Shown: positions 52,147-62,694, counted from the stretch's first letter. The stretch: 64,000 nucleotides of DNA from Rhexocercosporidium sp. MPI-PUGE-AT-0058 (GCA_020746875.1 JAGTJL010000024.1:434001-498000), one strand, 5' to 3'. Translations and numbers: made by a program. The notes: generated by a model from the letters alone, not told the origin.

Positions 52147-52306
52147 TATAACGACAGAATAGCTTCGGCTAAGTCAGGGGTCCGGAATAGGTCCGACTCC
52201 CCTCTGACTCCTTATATATATAACTCCCTCTTATATAATAGCTTTATAGTTTTTATATTTTAAGTATTAAGTCTATCTTTACTTTTAAAGCTCTTACGTC
52301 GTTATA
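52147..52306 (+). mobile_element. Probable small solo LTR (family H)
   Basis: About 160 bp with inverted ends TATAACGAC and GTCGTTATA, a GC-rich hairpin (GTCAGGGGTCC ... CTCCCCTCTGAC) and a TATATATAT box. Flanks ATTAT and ATTGC differ only by changes RIP could cause. Plausible but less certain than the other solo LTRs. Confidence 0.5.
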
Positions 52307-52321
52307 ATTGCGTATATTAAT

Positions 52322-52610
52322 TACTTACTTTTATTACTTTTATTACTTTTATTACTTTTATTACTTTTATTACTTTTATTACTTTTATTACTTTTATTAC
52401 TTTTATTACTTTTATTACTTTTATTACTTTTATTACTTTTATTACTTTTATTACTTTTATTACTTTTATTACTTTTATTACTTTTATTACTTTTATTACT
52501 TTTATTACTTTTATTACTTTTATTACTTTTATTACTTTTATTACTTTTATTACTTTTATTACTTTTATTACTTTTATTACTTTTATTACTTTTATTACTT
52601 TTATTATATT
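52322..52610. repeat. 9-bp minisatellite (TTACTTTTA)n, about 32 copies
   Basis: Nearly perfect tandem array of TTACTTTTA. Because the unit is a multiple of three, one frame reads Tyr-Phe-Tyr endlessly; this is not considered a gene. Confidence 0.95.
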
Positions 52611-52992
52611 TTTTAGTAAAGTATATATTAACTTATTTATATTAATTTAAAAGAACTCTTTTTAATTCGCTAATGTTATTATTAAATTAATATTTATATA
52701 AAATTTTATAGAATTTATTTATTATTAAAGATTATTAATACGTTAAGCGATTTTAAAAGCTATTTATAAAGTGAAAAACTTATTAATATTTTTAAATTTA
52801 TTATTTTATAATTATTTATAATTATAAAAACGTATTAAGAATCTTTTTATTTAAAGCCGTTTAATTTAATGTTATATATATTAAAGTTTTTATTTATATT
52901 ATAAAAGTGTTATAACGGGGTTAACGTTAAAAGTTTATTTTTCACGTAATTAAATTACTTCTTATTATATTTAAGATAACTTTCAAAGTAAT

Positions 52993-53166
52993 TATTACAG
53001 TCCGTATATTTACTTAATATAAATATAATAAATTATATTAATTTTAATAATTAAAAAGTAAGTGTATTACGTACGATAATATAAATAATAATTAATATAA
53101 TTAAAATACTATTTTTAATTAAATATAAAGCTTTTATTTAATAATAGACGTATTAATCTTATATAT
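52993..53166 (-). repeat. Partial family F LTR
   Basis: Reads TATTACAGTCCGTATATTTAC onward and matches the first 170 or so bases of the LTR at 50,647-51,140 in the same orientation, up to the AGACGTATTAATC block. It then runs into a T-rich tract. A third F copy, truncated. Confidence 0.75.
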
Positions 53167-53732
53167 TTTTTTTTTTAAATTTCTTTAAATTTTAAGATTT
53201 AAAAGATTTCTTAAGATTTTAAGATTTATTACGTAATATATAATCGTAGAAATTTCGTAATTATAAGATTACTTTTAAGATTATATTATAAATAAATATT
53301 TTAAATATAAATAAGTCCTAAGACTTTATTAACTCTTAAGAGTCGTGCTTTTAAGAATTATTTAATTTTTAAAATTATAATAACTTTTAAAACATTTCTT
53401 CTTAAGACTCGGTGGTCGCTTAAAAGCGTTTATAATAGTAATATCTTTTAAAAATAAAAACGATTTTTATTATAACTTTTGTTTTTAATTTAAATTATAT
53501 TCCTTTTTTTCTTTAATAAATTATATTCTTTAAATATATAATATCTTTAATATTCGTTAAATAATATTTCTTACGTTTATTTTTTAACACTTACTTTATT
53601 ACTTTTTTATTATATATTTAGTGTTTTCTCTTTTATAATATATTTAAAGTAAAATTATTAATAATATTATTAATAAATATTAATTAATTATAATTGCTAT
53701 TACAACTAAAATATAAAAACTTAATATTTAAT
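53167..53732. other. AT-rich DNA without recognisable feature
   Basis: Low-complexity RIP-type sequence with a T-tract and runs of AAGATTTAAGATTT-like words. No coding frame, no terminal repeat found. Confidence 0.6.
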
Positions 53733-54000
53733 TAATTAATATCTTTTTAGATAGCGTATTTTTATATAGCGTGTGTTTATAGCGCGTTTTTATAAAGCGT
53801 GTATTTATATAGCGTGCGTTTATATAATATATTTAATATGTATTTATATAGCGTGTTTATATAGCGTGTATTTATATAACGTATTTAGTAATTTAGTTAT
53901 TTAATAGATATTTATATAGCATGTTTTTATATATTATAGCTTTATATAACGTATATTTATATAGCGCGTATTTATATAGCGTTTATTTATATAATATATT
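53733..54000. repeat. Imperfect minisatellite based on TTTATATAGCGTGTA
   Basis: About fifteen degenerate copies of a 14-17 bp unit (TTTATATAGCGTGTA and variants ending GCGCG or GCGTG), at the border of the AT-rich block. Confidence 0.8.
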
Positions 54001-54105
54001 TAATAATTTAGCTATTTATTTACTTATTTACTTATTTACTTATTTACTTATTTATTTATTTATTTATTTACTTATTTACTTATTTACTTAGCGTTTATTT
54101 ATTAT
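54001..54105. repeat. (TTAC/TTAT)n tetranucleotide-type repeat
   Basis: Repeated TTATTTAC and TTTA units, directly following the minisatellite and ending just before the composition switch near 54,120. Confidence 0.85.
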
Positions 54106-54111
54106 AATAAT

Positions 54112-54524
54112 TAAGTAAGTACGTCGAAAGCATGTCAAAAGCACGTGGCGGCTACCCTCGAATACCCCCGGCCAGTAAACCGAGGATTTTGGTGTTCCTG
54201 CGGGTGGCTTGTGCGGGCGGGTGCGGCCAATCAGCGCACTTCACGTGACCAGTTTTTTTTAAAAAGTGATCCACAAATCGCTCAATATTATATAGATAAA
54301 AACATTTTAAAAACGCGTTTAAAATAGAAATCACAAGAGAAAGACGCGTTATATTAGTAGTACACTGAAGTTTAATAGCACTACTACTAAAAAAAATGTC
54401 TTTTTGGTATTTTTTTACTTTTTGGTATGCCTTACCTGAAGGCGCAGCTTTGCCGGAAGGTGGTGGTCTCCGATCCCACAATTAGTTTAGAAGGTGTATG
54501 CCCGTAACGTGCCCACGTAGAGTA
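54112..54524. other. Isochore boundary region, mixed composition
   Basis: Composition rises from almost pure AT to normal here. A GC-rich part (54,140-54,250) is followed by an AT-rich middle holding a short inverted repeat (TAGTAGTACACTG ... AATAGCACTACTACTA) and another GC-rich part (54,425-54,480). Short frames on both strands show no domain. Probably element fragments; unassigned. Confidence 0.45.
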
Positions 54525-54731
54525 CGGAGGTACAGCGGTTAAGTGTTGTCATAGCACTAGCAAGGGTGTAGGTGACTTTACTGTAAATAGTAGTAACTAG
54601 GTCTACAAGCAAGGCATAAATTACTTAAGTGGTAAGAGAAAGTCAGTGCGTTCTTGAGATATTACTACTTCTAGTAAGGTCTTTGACACCCCTTGCTAGT
54701 GCTATGACAACACTTAACCGCTGTACCTCCG
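54525..54731. mobile_element. 207-bp MITE with 41-bp perfect inverted ends, TSD TA
   Basis: The left arm begins CGGAGGTACAGCGGTTAAG and continues TGTTGTCATAGCACTAGCAAGG. The right arm is its exact reverse complement over 41 bp. TA flanks both sides (54,523-54,524 and 54,732-54,733), typical of Tc1/mariner/pogo-derived miniature elements. It has no coding capacity and shows no RIP. It ends 180 bp before the start codon of the Zn2Cys6 regulator and could influence its expression. Confidence 0.9.
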
Positions 54732-54764
54732 TAAGCAAGAAGCGTCTGAGCCCCCTGAGATATC

Positions 54765-54806
54765 CATGTGCATGGTGCGGGATGTGCACGTGACCGGGAA
54801 GACGAG
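54765..54806. repeat. Relic Fot1-type inverted end upstream of the regulator
   Basis: GATGTGCACGTGACCGGGAA followed by GACGAG and then TA matches the right inverted repeat of the transposon at 5843-8053 (GGTGTGCACGTGACAGGGAATACGAG-TA). Only one arm is visible. It lies about 105 bp upstream of the regulator start codon and contains the palindrome GTGCACGTGAC, a potential bHLH-type site. Confidence 0.6.
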
Positions 54807-54911
54807 TATTGTAAGCCTCGTTCGAAATGTTGGGAATAGGCTTAATCCTAAATCATTCACCGACACTCTCTGCTCTCTGCAATCAACAATGAACGCGAAC
54901 CCCGTACCAAC

Positions 54912-57313
54912 ATGTCTACCTCAGCATCTTCCTCAATTTCTATTCCTGTCGCAGCTTCCCAACAGCCGCAGCAGCGAATCTTCACGATAAGCTGTACAGC
55001 CTGCCGACAGCGCAAAATCAAATGTACACGTATAAAACCATGCTTGCCGTGCCAGCAGGCAGGATACGATTGCGAATTCCCACAGCGTCAACGAACATTG
55101 CGCAAAACGAGGGGGAAAACAATACCACCAGCCAAGGTGGCTGATCTCGCAGACAGATTGGCTGGTGTCGAAGCGCTGCTATCTCAGATGATAGCTAAAG
55201 AAGAAGATAATGAGTCTACAGATCCACCAGAAGATGGTGATATGGTGACACCCGAATCGGATTCCATGTCCAACGGAGAGGAGCATTATGCTGGTTGTTC
55301 TTTTTGGAAAGCTTTATGTCTCCAGGTGAGTGTTATATTAGCCAGAACTGTGAAGCAGATCTACTGTGATCTTATATTTCGAGAAGCTAACATGTTTATT
55401 TTCAGATAGGAGGTTTACATGAGTTGATATCAGAGCCCTTGGAATACCCATACACAGAATCAAATACGTCTTCATCTCAAACTCCTGATCAGACCCGTGA
55501 AGGATTCTCGAACCTGATTGTGGGACAAAAGCCTTCCACGGCCTCCTTGATCTGCCCCTCTCCCGCACAAGCTTTAGCCCTACTGGACATTTTCATTTCC
55601 AATATTGACCCGGTCATCAAATTCTTGCACATACCCACTCTGCGAAAGCGCATCAACAATCAATTCTCCCTCCAGAAAAAACCGCCTAAATTGAGGCATA
55701 TGGATGCCTTGATTGCAGCTGTGTTCTTTGCTTCGGTGACAAGTATGACGGAGGAAGAATGCCAGACATGCCTACAGATGTCCAAGGAGAGCGCAGTTAC
55801 AGGGCTCAAATCTGCTGTTGAGGATAGCTTAGCCCGATCTCACTTCATGGGCCGGGCCGACATGACGAATCTGCAAGCTTTGATTCTCTTCATTGTAAGA
55901 ATGCACGATTACTTCATTTGGAATGAGTTGGTTCCCAGTTGATACATGGACTGACCGGGTATAGAGCTGTCTTCGTTCAACGGACACGTCGAAAGCACCT
56001 TGGACTATGGTTGCAGTGGTTGTTCGTTTGGCCCACATGCTTAGTCTACACCGTGATGGTCAGGGGCTACAATTCACGCCATTTGAGGCAGAAATGCGGC
56101 GAAGGCTTTGGTGGCAGGTTGTTCTTCTTGATATGCGCGCCTCGGAAGACGTAAGTAGCCATTCCTTGAGCTCTCTTCACATCTTTTGATGTGACGACTC
56201 TTTCCAGAGACCACATAGCGCTCTGACCTTCTAGTTCCCTGATAATGGCCAGTACTAACTTCGCTCTAGTGGGGTTCCGACTTCATGATAACAGAGGATA
56301 GTTTCAACACCTGCGTCCCGACCAACATCAATGATTGTGATATGGCTATAAATGCCACGTCAACTTATGTTAATTGCGAAGGAGTCACGGAAATGACGTT
56401 TGGCTTGATGTTCTGTGAAGCCAGTAAGATGGTGAAACTATTCCATATTCCCCTCGATGAACGACAACCTCGGAGTCTTCAAGAGCGGCTAAAGATCGTT
56501 CTCGCTTGCCAGAAAGAACTCAACGAAAACTTTTTTCCAAATTATAAATCTGATGCGCCGATCTCATGGGCCACACATACGATTGGAAGACTCATTATCT
56601 ACAAGGCATGGTTACTGGTTCATTACCCCATGAAACCCCAAGATTGGACTGCTATGGAGACTTCAGTTAAGCGCGAAGATCTACTCATGACTTCCACAAT
56701 GATATTGGAGCTGTCACACAAGTTAGAATCGAATGAAGATATGAAGCAATGGCGGTGGTTGTTCGAAACTTATATTCCATGGCATGCGCTTGCAGTCACT
56801 CTGGTAGAGCTATGTGTGCAAAGCCCTTCGCCGCTGAAGAACAAGGCATGGGCAATTGTTGACATTTTGTTTGATGCATGGAGCCAGCGCGTTGTTGGTA
56901 CCAGTGCTGGCTTTGTTTGGTTGCCTATCAAAAAGCTTCATGCCAAAGCGCATGAGATCCGACTCACGAGTGCTTCTAGCCCATCTCTAGAATCCGAATA
57001 TCGTGACAACAATTCGCTCACTCTAGCCTTAACGCCTCAAGAATACGATGGTCAGACTTTTATGGAATACGCCCACCCTAGGCATGACATCAGTCAGGAT
57101 ACCACAAACCAACACGACTTCTGGGCCGCGAACCCAGACATGGCCTTGGATCTTGCACAAACTGATCTCAGAATCAGTACTTTCAACGTTGATGGCTGGA
57201 ATTATGCACCGACCTACCATCACGATGACCCTTCAATGCACGCGAATTGGGCCGACTGGGATGATTTCATGCAGGATACCAGCGGGCTCATGGACCCTGG
57301 GTTTATACCCTGA
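54912..57313 (+). CDS. Zn2Cys6 fungal-specific transcription factor
   Basis: Predicted 710-residue pathway-type regulator. Exons 54912-55325, 55406-55894, 55965-56150 and 56270-57313; introns are GT-AG, the last with branch point TACTAAC, and all junctions keep frame. The DNA-binding domain is a C-x2-C-x6-C-x5-C-x2-C-x6-C cluster with cysteines at residues 28, 31, 38, 44, 47 and 54 (CTACRQRKIKC...PCLPC). A leucine-containing segment near 75-97 (VADLADRLAGVEALLSQM) may form the dimerising coiled coil. The middle part (from about residue 190, with LLDIFISNIDPVIKFLHIPT, then LHRDG and EMRRRLWWQVVLLDMRASED) is the fungal-specific regulatory domain. It is expected in the nucleus, binding CGG-type sites. 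It ends tail to tail with the efflux pump gene, 153 bp apart, and probably controls the neighbouring polyketide locus. Confidence 0.9.
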
Positions 57314-57466
57314 TCAGTAGAATCCTTTGAACATGGTCAAATGTTAGGACAATGGGGCTTTAGAATAATATATGTCTATGCCAACGTCCTAATGTACATG
57401 CTTCTATCTGTGCGATTGCAAACAAGCCATATGGTATCTAGCTACGAACACCCAAACATTCTAAAA

Positions 57467-59382
57467 TCAACTCTCCTCGGCCGTTTCCACAACAGGCTCT
57501 GGTTTGGCCGCCTTGACGGAGGTGTGCTGCATAAGAGCGCAGCCAATCAAAGAAAGACAAGCTAAAATGAGAGCGAGCTTGAAAGTCTCGACAATTGCCT
57601 CGTTATACACGATGAGAACCTGGTCCAAGAGCTCAGGAGCCACAACATGATTCAGGTTTGTCGCTCCCGCATTGATGACTGTTTGTACATCAACTCCAGG
57701 AACTTCCTTCATCAGATTTGTGACCAGATGATTGTTGAAGATGTTGGTAGCCACCGATGCGAACACGGCTCCTCCAAACAATTGGATGAAGAGGATGATG
57801 GTCGTGCCCACGGGAACATCCTCCGGCTTCAAGATGCTTTGAACGGCTACGACTGGTTGCTGGAAGCCAGCTCCCGCACCAAATCCATAGATAACCTGGT
57901 ATCCAAACCATTTGCCGAGCCCAGTATCGACCTTGAAAGTCATCATGAGACCCGCACCCACCGCCATGAATACTGTACAAAAGAAGGCCCAAGGTGTGTG
58001 CCAGCCAAGGCTAGTAATCATAGCGCCCGATATGATGGTCATGATAGTGACACCCAGAAGAAAGGGCAGATTTCGGATGCCGGATTCTACGGCGGAGACG
58101 CCTTGTACGGCCTGGAACCAAATAGGAATATAGTAGATCATAACGAAGAACGAGCCTCCAAAGCAAAAGGCGAATATCGTTGCAGCAATCTGTTGGCGAT
58201 TTTTGATAATGCGTGGCGGTACTGTCGCCGTATCGCCTTTCCAGATCTGAATGCCAACAAAAGCCACCAAGAGAACCCCGAATAGAACCAGGAGAGCGAT
58301 GATCCGACCGCTTGACCACGAATATTTCGTACCACCCCATTGCATAGCTATCAGAAGACACACGATTGCTGGCACGAAAGCCAGAGTGCCGATTGGATCA
58401 AACTGTGTTAGTCTTTGCGCGAGTCCAGAGGACCCCTTGGTCATCTGCGGTGGGGAGTTGAAGAAGAAGAACAGCACAACCATGGCCAGTCCGCCGATGG
58501 GCAGGTTGATATAGAAACACCTGTTGTTGAAAAAATCGGAGTTAGTATACTTGTGCTACAGAGTCTTGGAAGCAGAGTTACATGTCTCGGTAGTTGAAAG
58601 ATATTGATACATCTGGAAAGATAGACTCCACAACATTGTTGAAAGCGAGAGTAATTATGCGAGAAGTTGGACTTACCACCTCCAGGTAACATGGTCACTG
58701 AAAGCACCTCCCATTAGAGGCCCAGCCACACTCGCAATCCCGTACATACCTCCTAGCATTCCAGTGTAAGCAGGACGTTTTGCCATCGGAACTGAGCATG
58801 CGATGATCACATAGGCGCCAGTGAAGATTCCTGCTGCACCGACGCCTGCAATAGCACGTCCCACGATTAGGGCAGTCGAGTTGGGGGCTACAGCGCAGAC
58901 GAGCGAGCCCACTTCAAAGAGCACGCAGGCAATTAGGAAGACCCATTTGATGCTGTAAAAGGTGTAGAATTTGCCAAACATCAATTCGAAGGAGCAGGTC
59001 GTCAAAAGGTAGGCTGAGGCATACCAGCCTACGTCGGGGAGTGAATGGAAGTCGGCAGTGATCTTTGGGATGGCTGTGGCTATGATACTGTTGTCCTGTT
59101 GATTTGGTCAGTACTTGTTGCGGTTTGTGGCTGTATTCTGTCTGTTCTCCTTGGAGAGGATTCTCTTCTTACCAAAGCCACGAGGAAAATTGCGAGGCAT
59201 ATTGCTACACAAATGAGCAACAACTGATACCCTCCTGGATATTTAACTTCATCTCCGCCCAATCCCTCTTCCGCAGATAATTTCCCATCCACGGAATTAT
59301 GAGATACTTTTGCTGGCATGATCTCCTTCTCAAGACCCTGAGAGGTCACATTGGACTCGTCGGAAGAATGTGTTGACTTCAT
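57467..59382 (-). CDS. MFS drug/toxin efflux pump, DHA family (14 TM expected)
   Basis: Predicted 560-residue plasma-membrane proton antiporter of the type found in many fungal toxin clusters. Exons (minus) 59382-59173, 59095-58677 and 58520-57467; introns are GT-AG, and the second one is long (156 bp). A hydrophilic N-terminus of about 50 residues precedes the first membrane segment ([17 protein letters not shown]), followed by [41 protein letters not shown] and the antiporter motif [16 protein letters not shown] before [13 protein letters not shown]. About a dozen further hydrophobic segments follow, and the C-terminus is short and polar ([16 protein letters not shown]). It most likely exports the product of the adjacent polyketide pathway; the actual substrate cannot be read from sequence. 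Complete, no broken frame. Confidence 0.92.
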
Positions 59383-60340
59383 TTTTGGTTCTACTGGTTA
59401 ACTTCTCGGCGAAGAATTGGGAGTGAGATGAACGCAATGCCTTGTCGTCTCAAGGAAACTTCGAGCTTTGGGAAGAGCACGCAGAGGAAGTTTTTGGGTC
59501 CTGTTGTCGGTGGAGAAGTTGAGGAAGCAGCAGATACAGCAGCTGAGGTTGTTTATATTGGTCAAATATCATCTCGGAATGCAAGCGGAGACGCCAAAAA
59601 AAAAAATGCAAATGATCTGCAATAATGCTTGTGAATCTCCCTCCTCCTTACAAAGCATGCACGCCAGTCTGTCTTATTTTCTAGCTTATCTCAGGCATTT
59701 TTTAATTGCATGTACACCGTTGGATGGTTGCAGTTCTAAGCGTAGCCTTCTGCATTGGGAACGGTGCCTGAATACGGAGACTCCTTTGTGTGTTCGGACT
59801 CCAGCACACCTACGAGGATACCGAAACAGCGAATCAGAATACCCTGTACTGTTTGTAGGGTATTTATGCGCATGGGCATTACCGCACGACGTGTGCTACA
59901 TGAGACTTTCTTCTGCACATGGGTTTGGTTCGCAGTCCGGTACGAGTGCTCTGGTTGGCTGCTTCGGTGTTCGGACTGTGTTGAGGGTAGGGTGTCGGTG
60001 CGCCTCCGTTGTTTTTTCCGGGTTCTTGCTTTAGCGCTTCGCTTAAATCGTCGGAAGCGAAGGAGGGGAGGGAAGGGCTGTGGAGAGGTACAGAACAAAC
60101 TGGAAGACAACGCTCCGAAAGCTGATCGAGTGAACAACTGATGTATCATTATTTGCTCGAACTTGGAAATAATTGTAGAGGGAAGCCATTTTTACTTGAT
60201 TGCGTAGTTAAATCTTCACTTTAACTCACTTCTCTCACTAACTCTCCTCTTATATTGACTTGGAAGAACGTGTATCATAGCATTTGGCTTGCTTCGCGCG
60301 CACTTGCATACTAAATCTAACTGAGAAATTTCCTCCCCCT
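59383..60340. promoter_or_regulatory. Intergenic: pump promoter and 3' flank of the uL16 gene
   Basis: 958 bp between the pump start codon and the uL16 stop codon. Overlapping frames on both strands (for example 59,468-60,034 plus and 59,736-60,149 minus) lack any domain. A GCAGCAGATACAGCAGCTGAGG patch and an A9 run at about 59,597 are the only notable features. The pump promoter must lie here; no specific operator is identified. Confidence 0.5.
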
Positions 60341-61156
60341 TCAAGCGGAGGCTTCAATAAAAGCACCAGGGAAAGTCTTCACGTTATGAGCAAGTGGTCC
60401 CTTAGTGCGCAAATACTGCACATAAGCACCATCACTCATCAATTTGCCCTCAGCCTTCATCTTCAGGTATTCATCCCGCCTCAACTTCGTAAAGCCCCAA
60501 TTCTTGCTTACGATAATCTTTTGTCTCCCCGGGAACTTGTACTGGGCTCGGCGGAGCGCTTCAATCGCATTTGCTTGGTAACGATCCAAGGTACGGACTG
60601 AGATCAGGATCTGCCCAATACGAACTCGAGCAACAATGCCGGCTGGTTTTCCCCACGCACCGCGCATACCGGTCTGTAGCCTGTCTGCGCCGGCTACGGT
60701 GAGCATTTTGTTGATGCGAACAACGTGGAATGGGTGAGCGCGGACACGTAGGTGAAAGGACTCTTTTCCGGCTGTCTTGACAAGGTATCTGATAAGAGGT
60801 ATTAGCCAGGGCCCTGACTTCTTGTTCACCTTTGAGAAGATAGATCACTGCTCCGGGAAGAATACACTGACTTGTTTGCACAAATGCGAGCAGCTTCTAG
60901 GGCTTCGGAGCTCAGTTGTTCGAGTTCGTTGGACACCATGTGAATGCAGAGAGGAAAGTCATCGACATTGGCACGTTTACGTCCCAGGTCGAAGATCCGT
61001 ATCTTTGGGTCTGCAACACCTCGATTGAACCTCGATTTGGGATAGGGCTGCAGCACTTGCGTCAGTATATATAAAAATCCTTCTAGGAGAGGTATTCCGT
61101 AGGCCACGTACCTTATTCTTGCAGTACCGATAGCATCTTGCAGGTCTTCGAGCCAT
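60341..61156 (-). CDS. RPL10: 60S ribosomal protein uL16 (RPL10), divergent copy
   Basis: 222 residues, the family's usual length. Exons (minus) 61156-61112, 61047-60872 and 60788-60341. The N-terminus [54 protein letters not shown] and [16 protein letters not shown] are unmistakable. uL16 is loaded late on the 60S subunit and its central loop reaches toward the P site and peptidyl-transferase centre. Arg98 at the loop base is kept, but the near-invariant Ser-Cys before AGADRLQ is Thr104-Val105 here, the usual VPDPKIR is VADPKIR, and the region after the loop ([21 protein letters not shown]) and the C-terminal 40 residues are unusual. It lies between the pump and hydrolase genes of a polyketide locus. 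It could be the only genomic copy at a cluster border, or a second, drug-insensitive copy. The protein identity is certain; the role is open. Confidence 0.95.
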
Positions 61157-61904
61157 AATAGTATAGTATTGAGCTTGTGATAGTGTATTGTAATGTGGAA
61201 TGTGAAGTAAATGACAGGAAGACAATGGTTGAGGATGTTTGAAGACAGAAGATGGAACCTTCGGATTTAAATAAATTCAAGAAAGCAGGACAAGAACGCG
61301 AAAGAAGTAAAGAAAGAGAAATGAACTGATGGAAGACACATGATATATAAGCACTGGTACACTCATTGGCCCTTGTCTACCAGGTAGGTATGTAATCAAT
61401 TCAAGAGGGAGGAAGCAGTTTAGGGATTACTACTTAAATAGGACTAGACCATGTCATAAAGATTTCAGATTTCCTGCAGATGCAAGTGACCCTTGTAGCC
61501 CCCTGTCTCTGTACCTAAGCGATTGTGGCTCAGGTTTTCTGCAGGTAGGTTTACCCCCGGGGGAATTTCCCCGTCTGCATGATGGCGGTCTAAACACGTG
61601 CAAATAAGTGTACCGAAATATCTCCACATCATCATCTGAGAATCTCTACCCTGCATCCCCGAGGCTCAGTACACTACGACACCAACAAGTAAACAAGGCC
61701 GCGGTCACCGAGCCACCATGCTGCAAATTGTTGCAATAACCATTTCGTGGCATGCTCCTTAAAGTTCTGTCGATATGTTCACCGCAGAATAGTCCTGTGT
61801 GTTTTTCTGTTATCATCCGTCCTTGGGCTCGTCATCAATCCGTGATCTCCTCTCGATTGAAAGCCTACCAACAGTGCAATACATCCACACCTCACTTACT
61901 GACC
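61157..61904. promoter_or_regulatory. Divergent promoter region between uL16 and the hydrolase
   Basis: 748 bp separating two divergently transcribed genes, so both promoters are expected here. Notable is the palindrome-rich TTACCCCCGGGGGAATTTCC at about 61,551-61,570 and repeated CTGCAG words near 61,470-61,550. A 63-codon minus-strand frame at 61,465-61,656 has no domain. An in-frame upstream ATG of the hydrolase lies at 61,752. Confidence 0.55.
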
Positions 61905-62624
61905 ATGGCGCAACGCCCTCGAATCGCTTGTTTCCATGGCGGTGGATCGAATGAAGTGATCTTCAAAACACAGTGCCGCCAGTTGCAAAAGGAACTCGAC
62001 AGCGTGCTTGAGCTGGTCTTCTTCAACGCTCCCTTCACGTCCGAACCTGGCCCCGATATCCTGCCCGCTTTCGCCACATATGCTCCGTTCCGAAGTTGGT
62101 TCAGAATAGAGGCAGAAACCGGAGAGCTCGCAGATGGGAGTGGATATGATGATCTTGGCAATGGTGGCTTGGAGCGTGTACGAAAGATGATGAGGGCAGT
62201 AGGACCAGCTGAGGAGTGGGTTGGAGTTATGGGATTCAGTCAAGGAACGAGAGTTGTGGGTGGACTATTGCTTGATCAGCAGCGTCGGGCTCAGGCTCGG
62301 GCTCGGGGTGAGATCTGCGAGCCCTGTGATATACAAATCAGATTCGGTGTGCTTTGTGTAGGTGGAGGTGCTCCAATGCTACCGACTTTGAATGGGATAA
62401 AGGCGCATTCAGAAGAAGATCTAATAGCAGTTCCAACTCTGCATTACCTTGGATTGCGCGATATCAATTTGCCACGAGGGAAGATAATCTTGCAGAAATA
62501 CTATGATGCGAGTTCGGCGAAGCTGTGGGAGCTGGATTATCATCATGCGATGCCATGGGTCAAGTCAGAGAATCTTGAATTTGCTTGCCTGATTAAGAAT
62601 ATGTACAGCATCACTCGATCTTGA
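61905..62624 (+). CDS. FSH1/LovG-type serine hydrolase
   Basis: 239-residue alpha/beta hydrolase of the FSH1 family, single exon from the ATG at 61,905 (context GACCATGG). Signatures: CFHGGGSNEVIF at residues 9-20, the nucleophile elbow GFSQG with Ser112, GLRD with Asp186 and YHHAMP with His213/214, forming a Ser-Asp-His triad. Stand-alone members such as LovG release polyketides from their synthases or edit stalled chains, and this gene ends only 70 bp from the 3' end of the polyketide synthase gene, convergently, which supports such a role. An upstream in-frame ATG (61,752) would add 51 residues with no acidic residue. The exact reaction is inferred. Confidence 0.88.
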   Translation: MAQRPRIACFHGGGSNEVIFKTQCRQLQKELDSVLELVFFNAPFTSEPGPDILPAFATYAPFRSWFRIEAETGELADGSGYDDLGNGGLERVRKMMRAVGPAEEWVGVMGFSQGTRVVGGLLLDQQRRAQARARGEICEPCDIQIRFGVLCVGGGAPMLPTLNGIKAHSEEDLIAVPTLHYLGLRDINLPRGKIILQKYYDASSAKLWELDYHHAMPWVKSENLEFACLIKNMYSITRS

Positions 62625-62694
62625 TATCTAGGGAGCAAGAAAATACGGAAATACATTAGCAAATTTAGCACGGTTCTCCTTCGCTCTCCCCCGC

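Noticed and set aside
52308..52616. 102-codon Tyr-Phe-Tyr repeat reading frame
   Set aside because: Product of a 9-bp minisatellite; no flanking coding signal.
57647..58285. 212-codon plus-strand frame in the pump gene
   Set aside because: Antisense shadow of the MFS pump, whose minus-strand frame has clear family motifs.
59468..60149. Overlapping frames of 128-188 codons on both strands between pump and uL16
   Set aside because: No domain, mutual overlap on both strands and biased composition; treated as intergenic.
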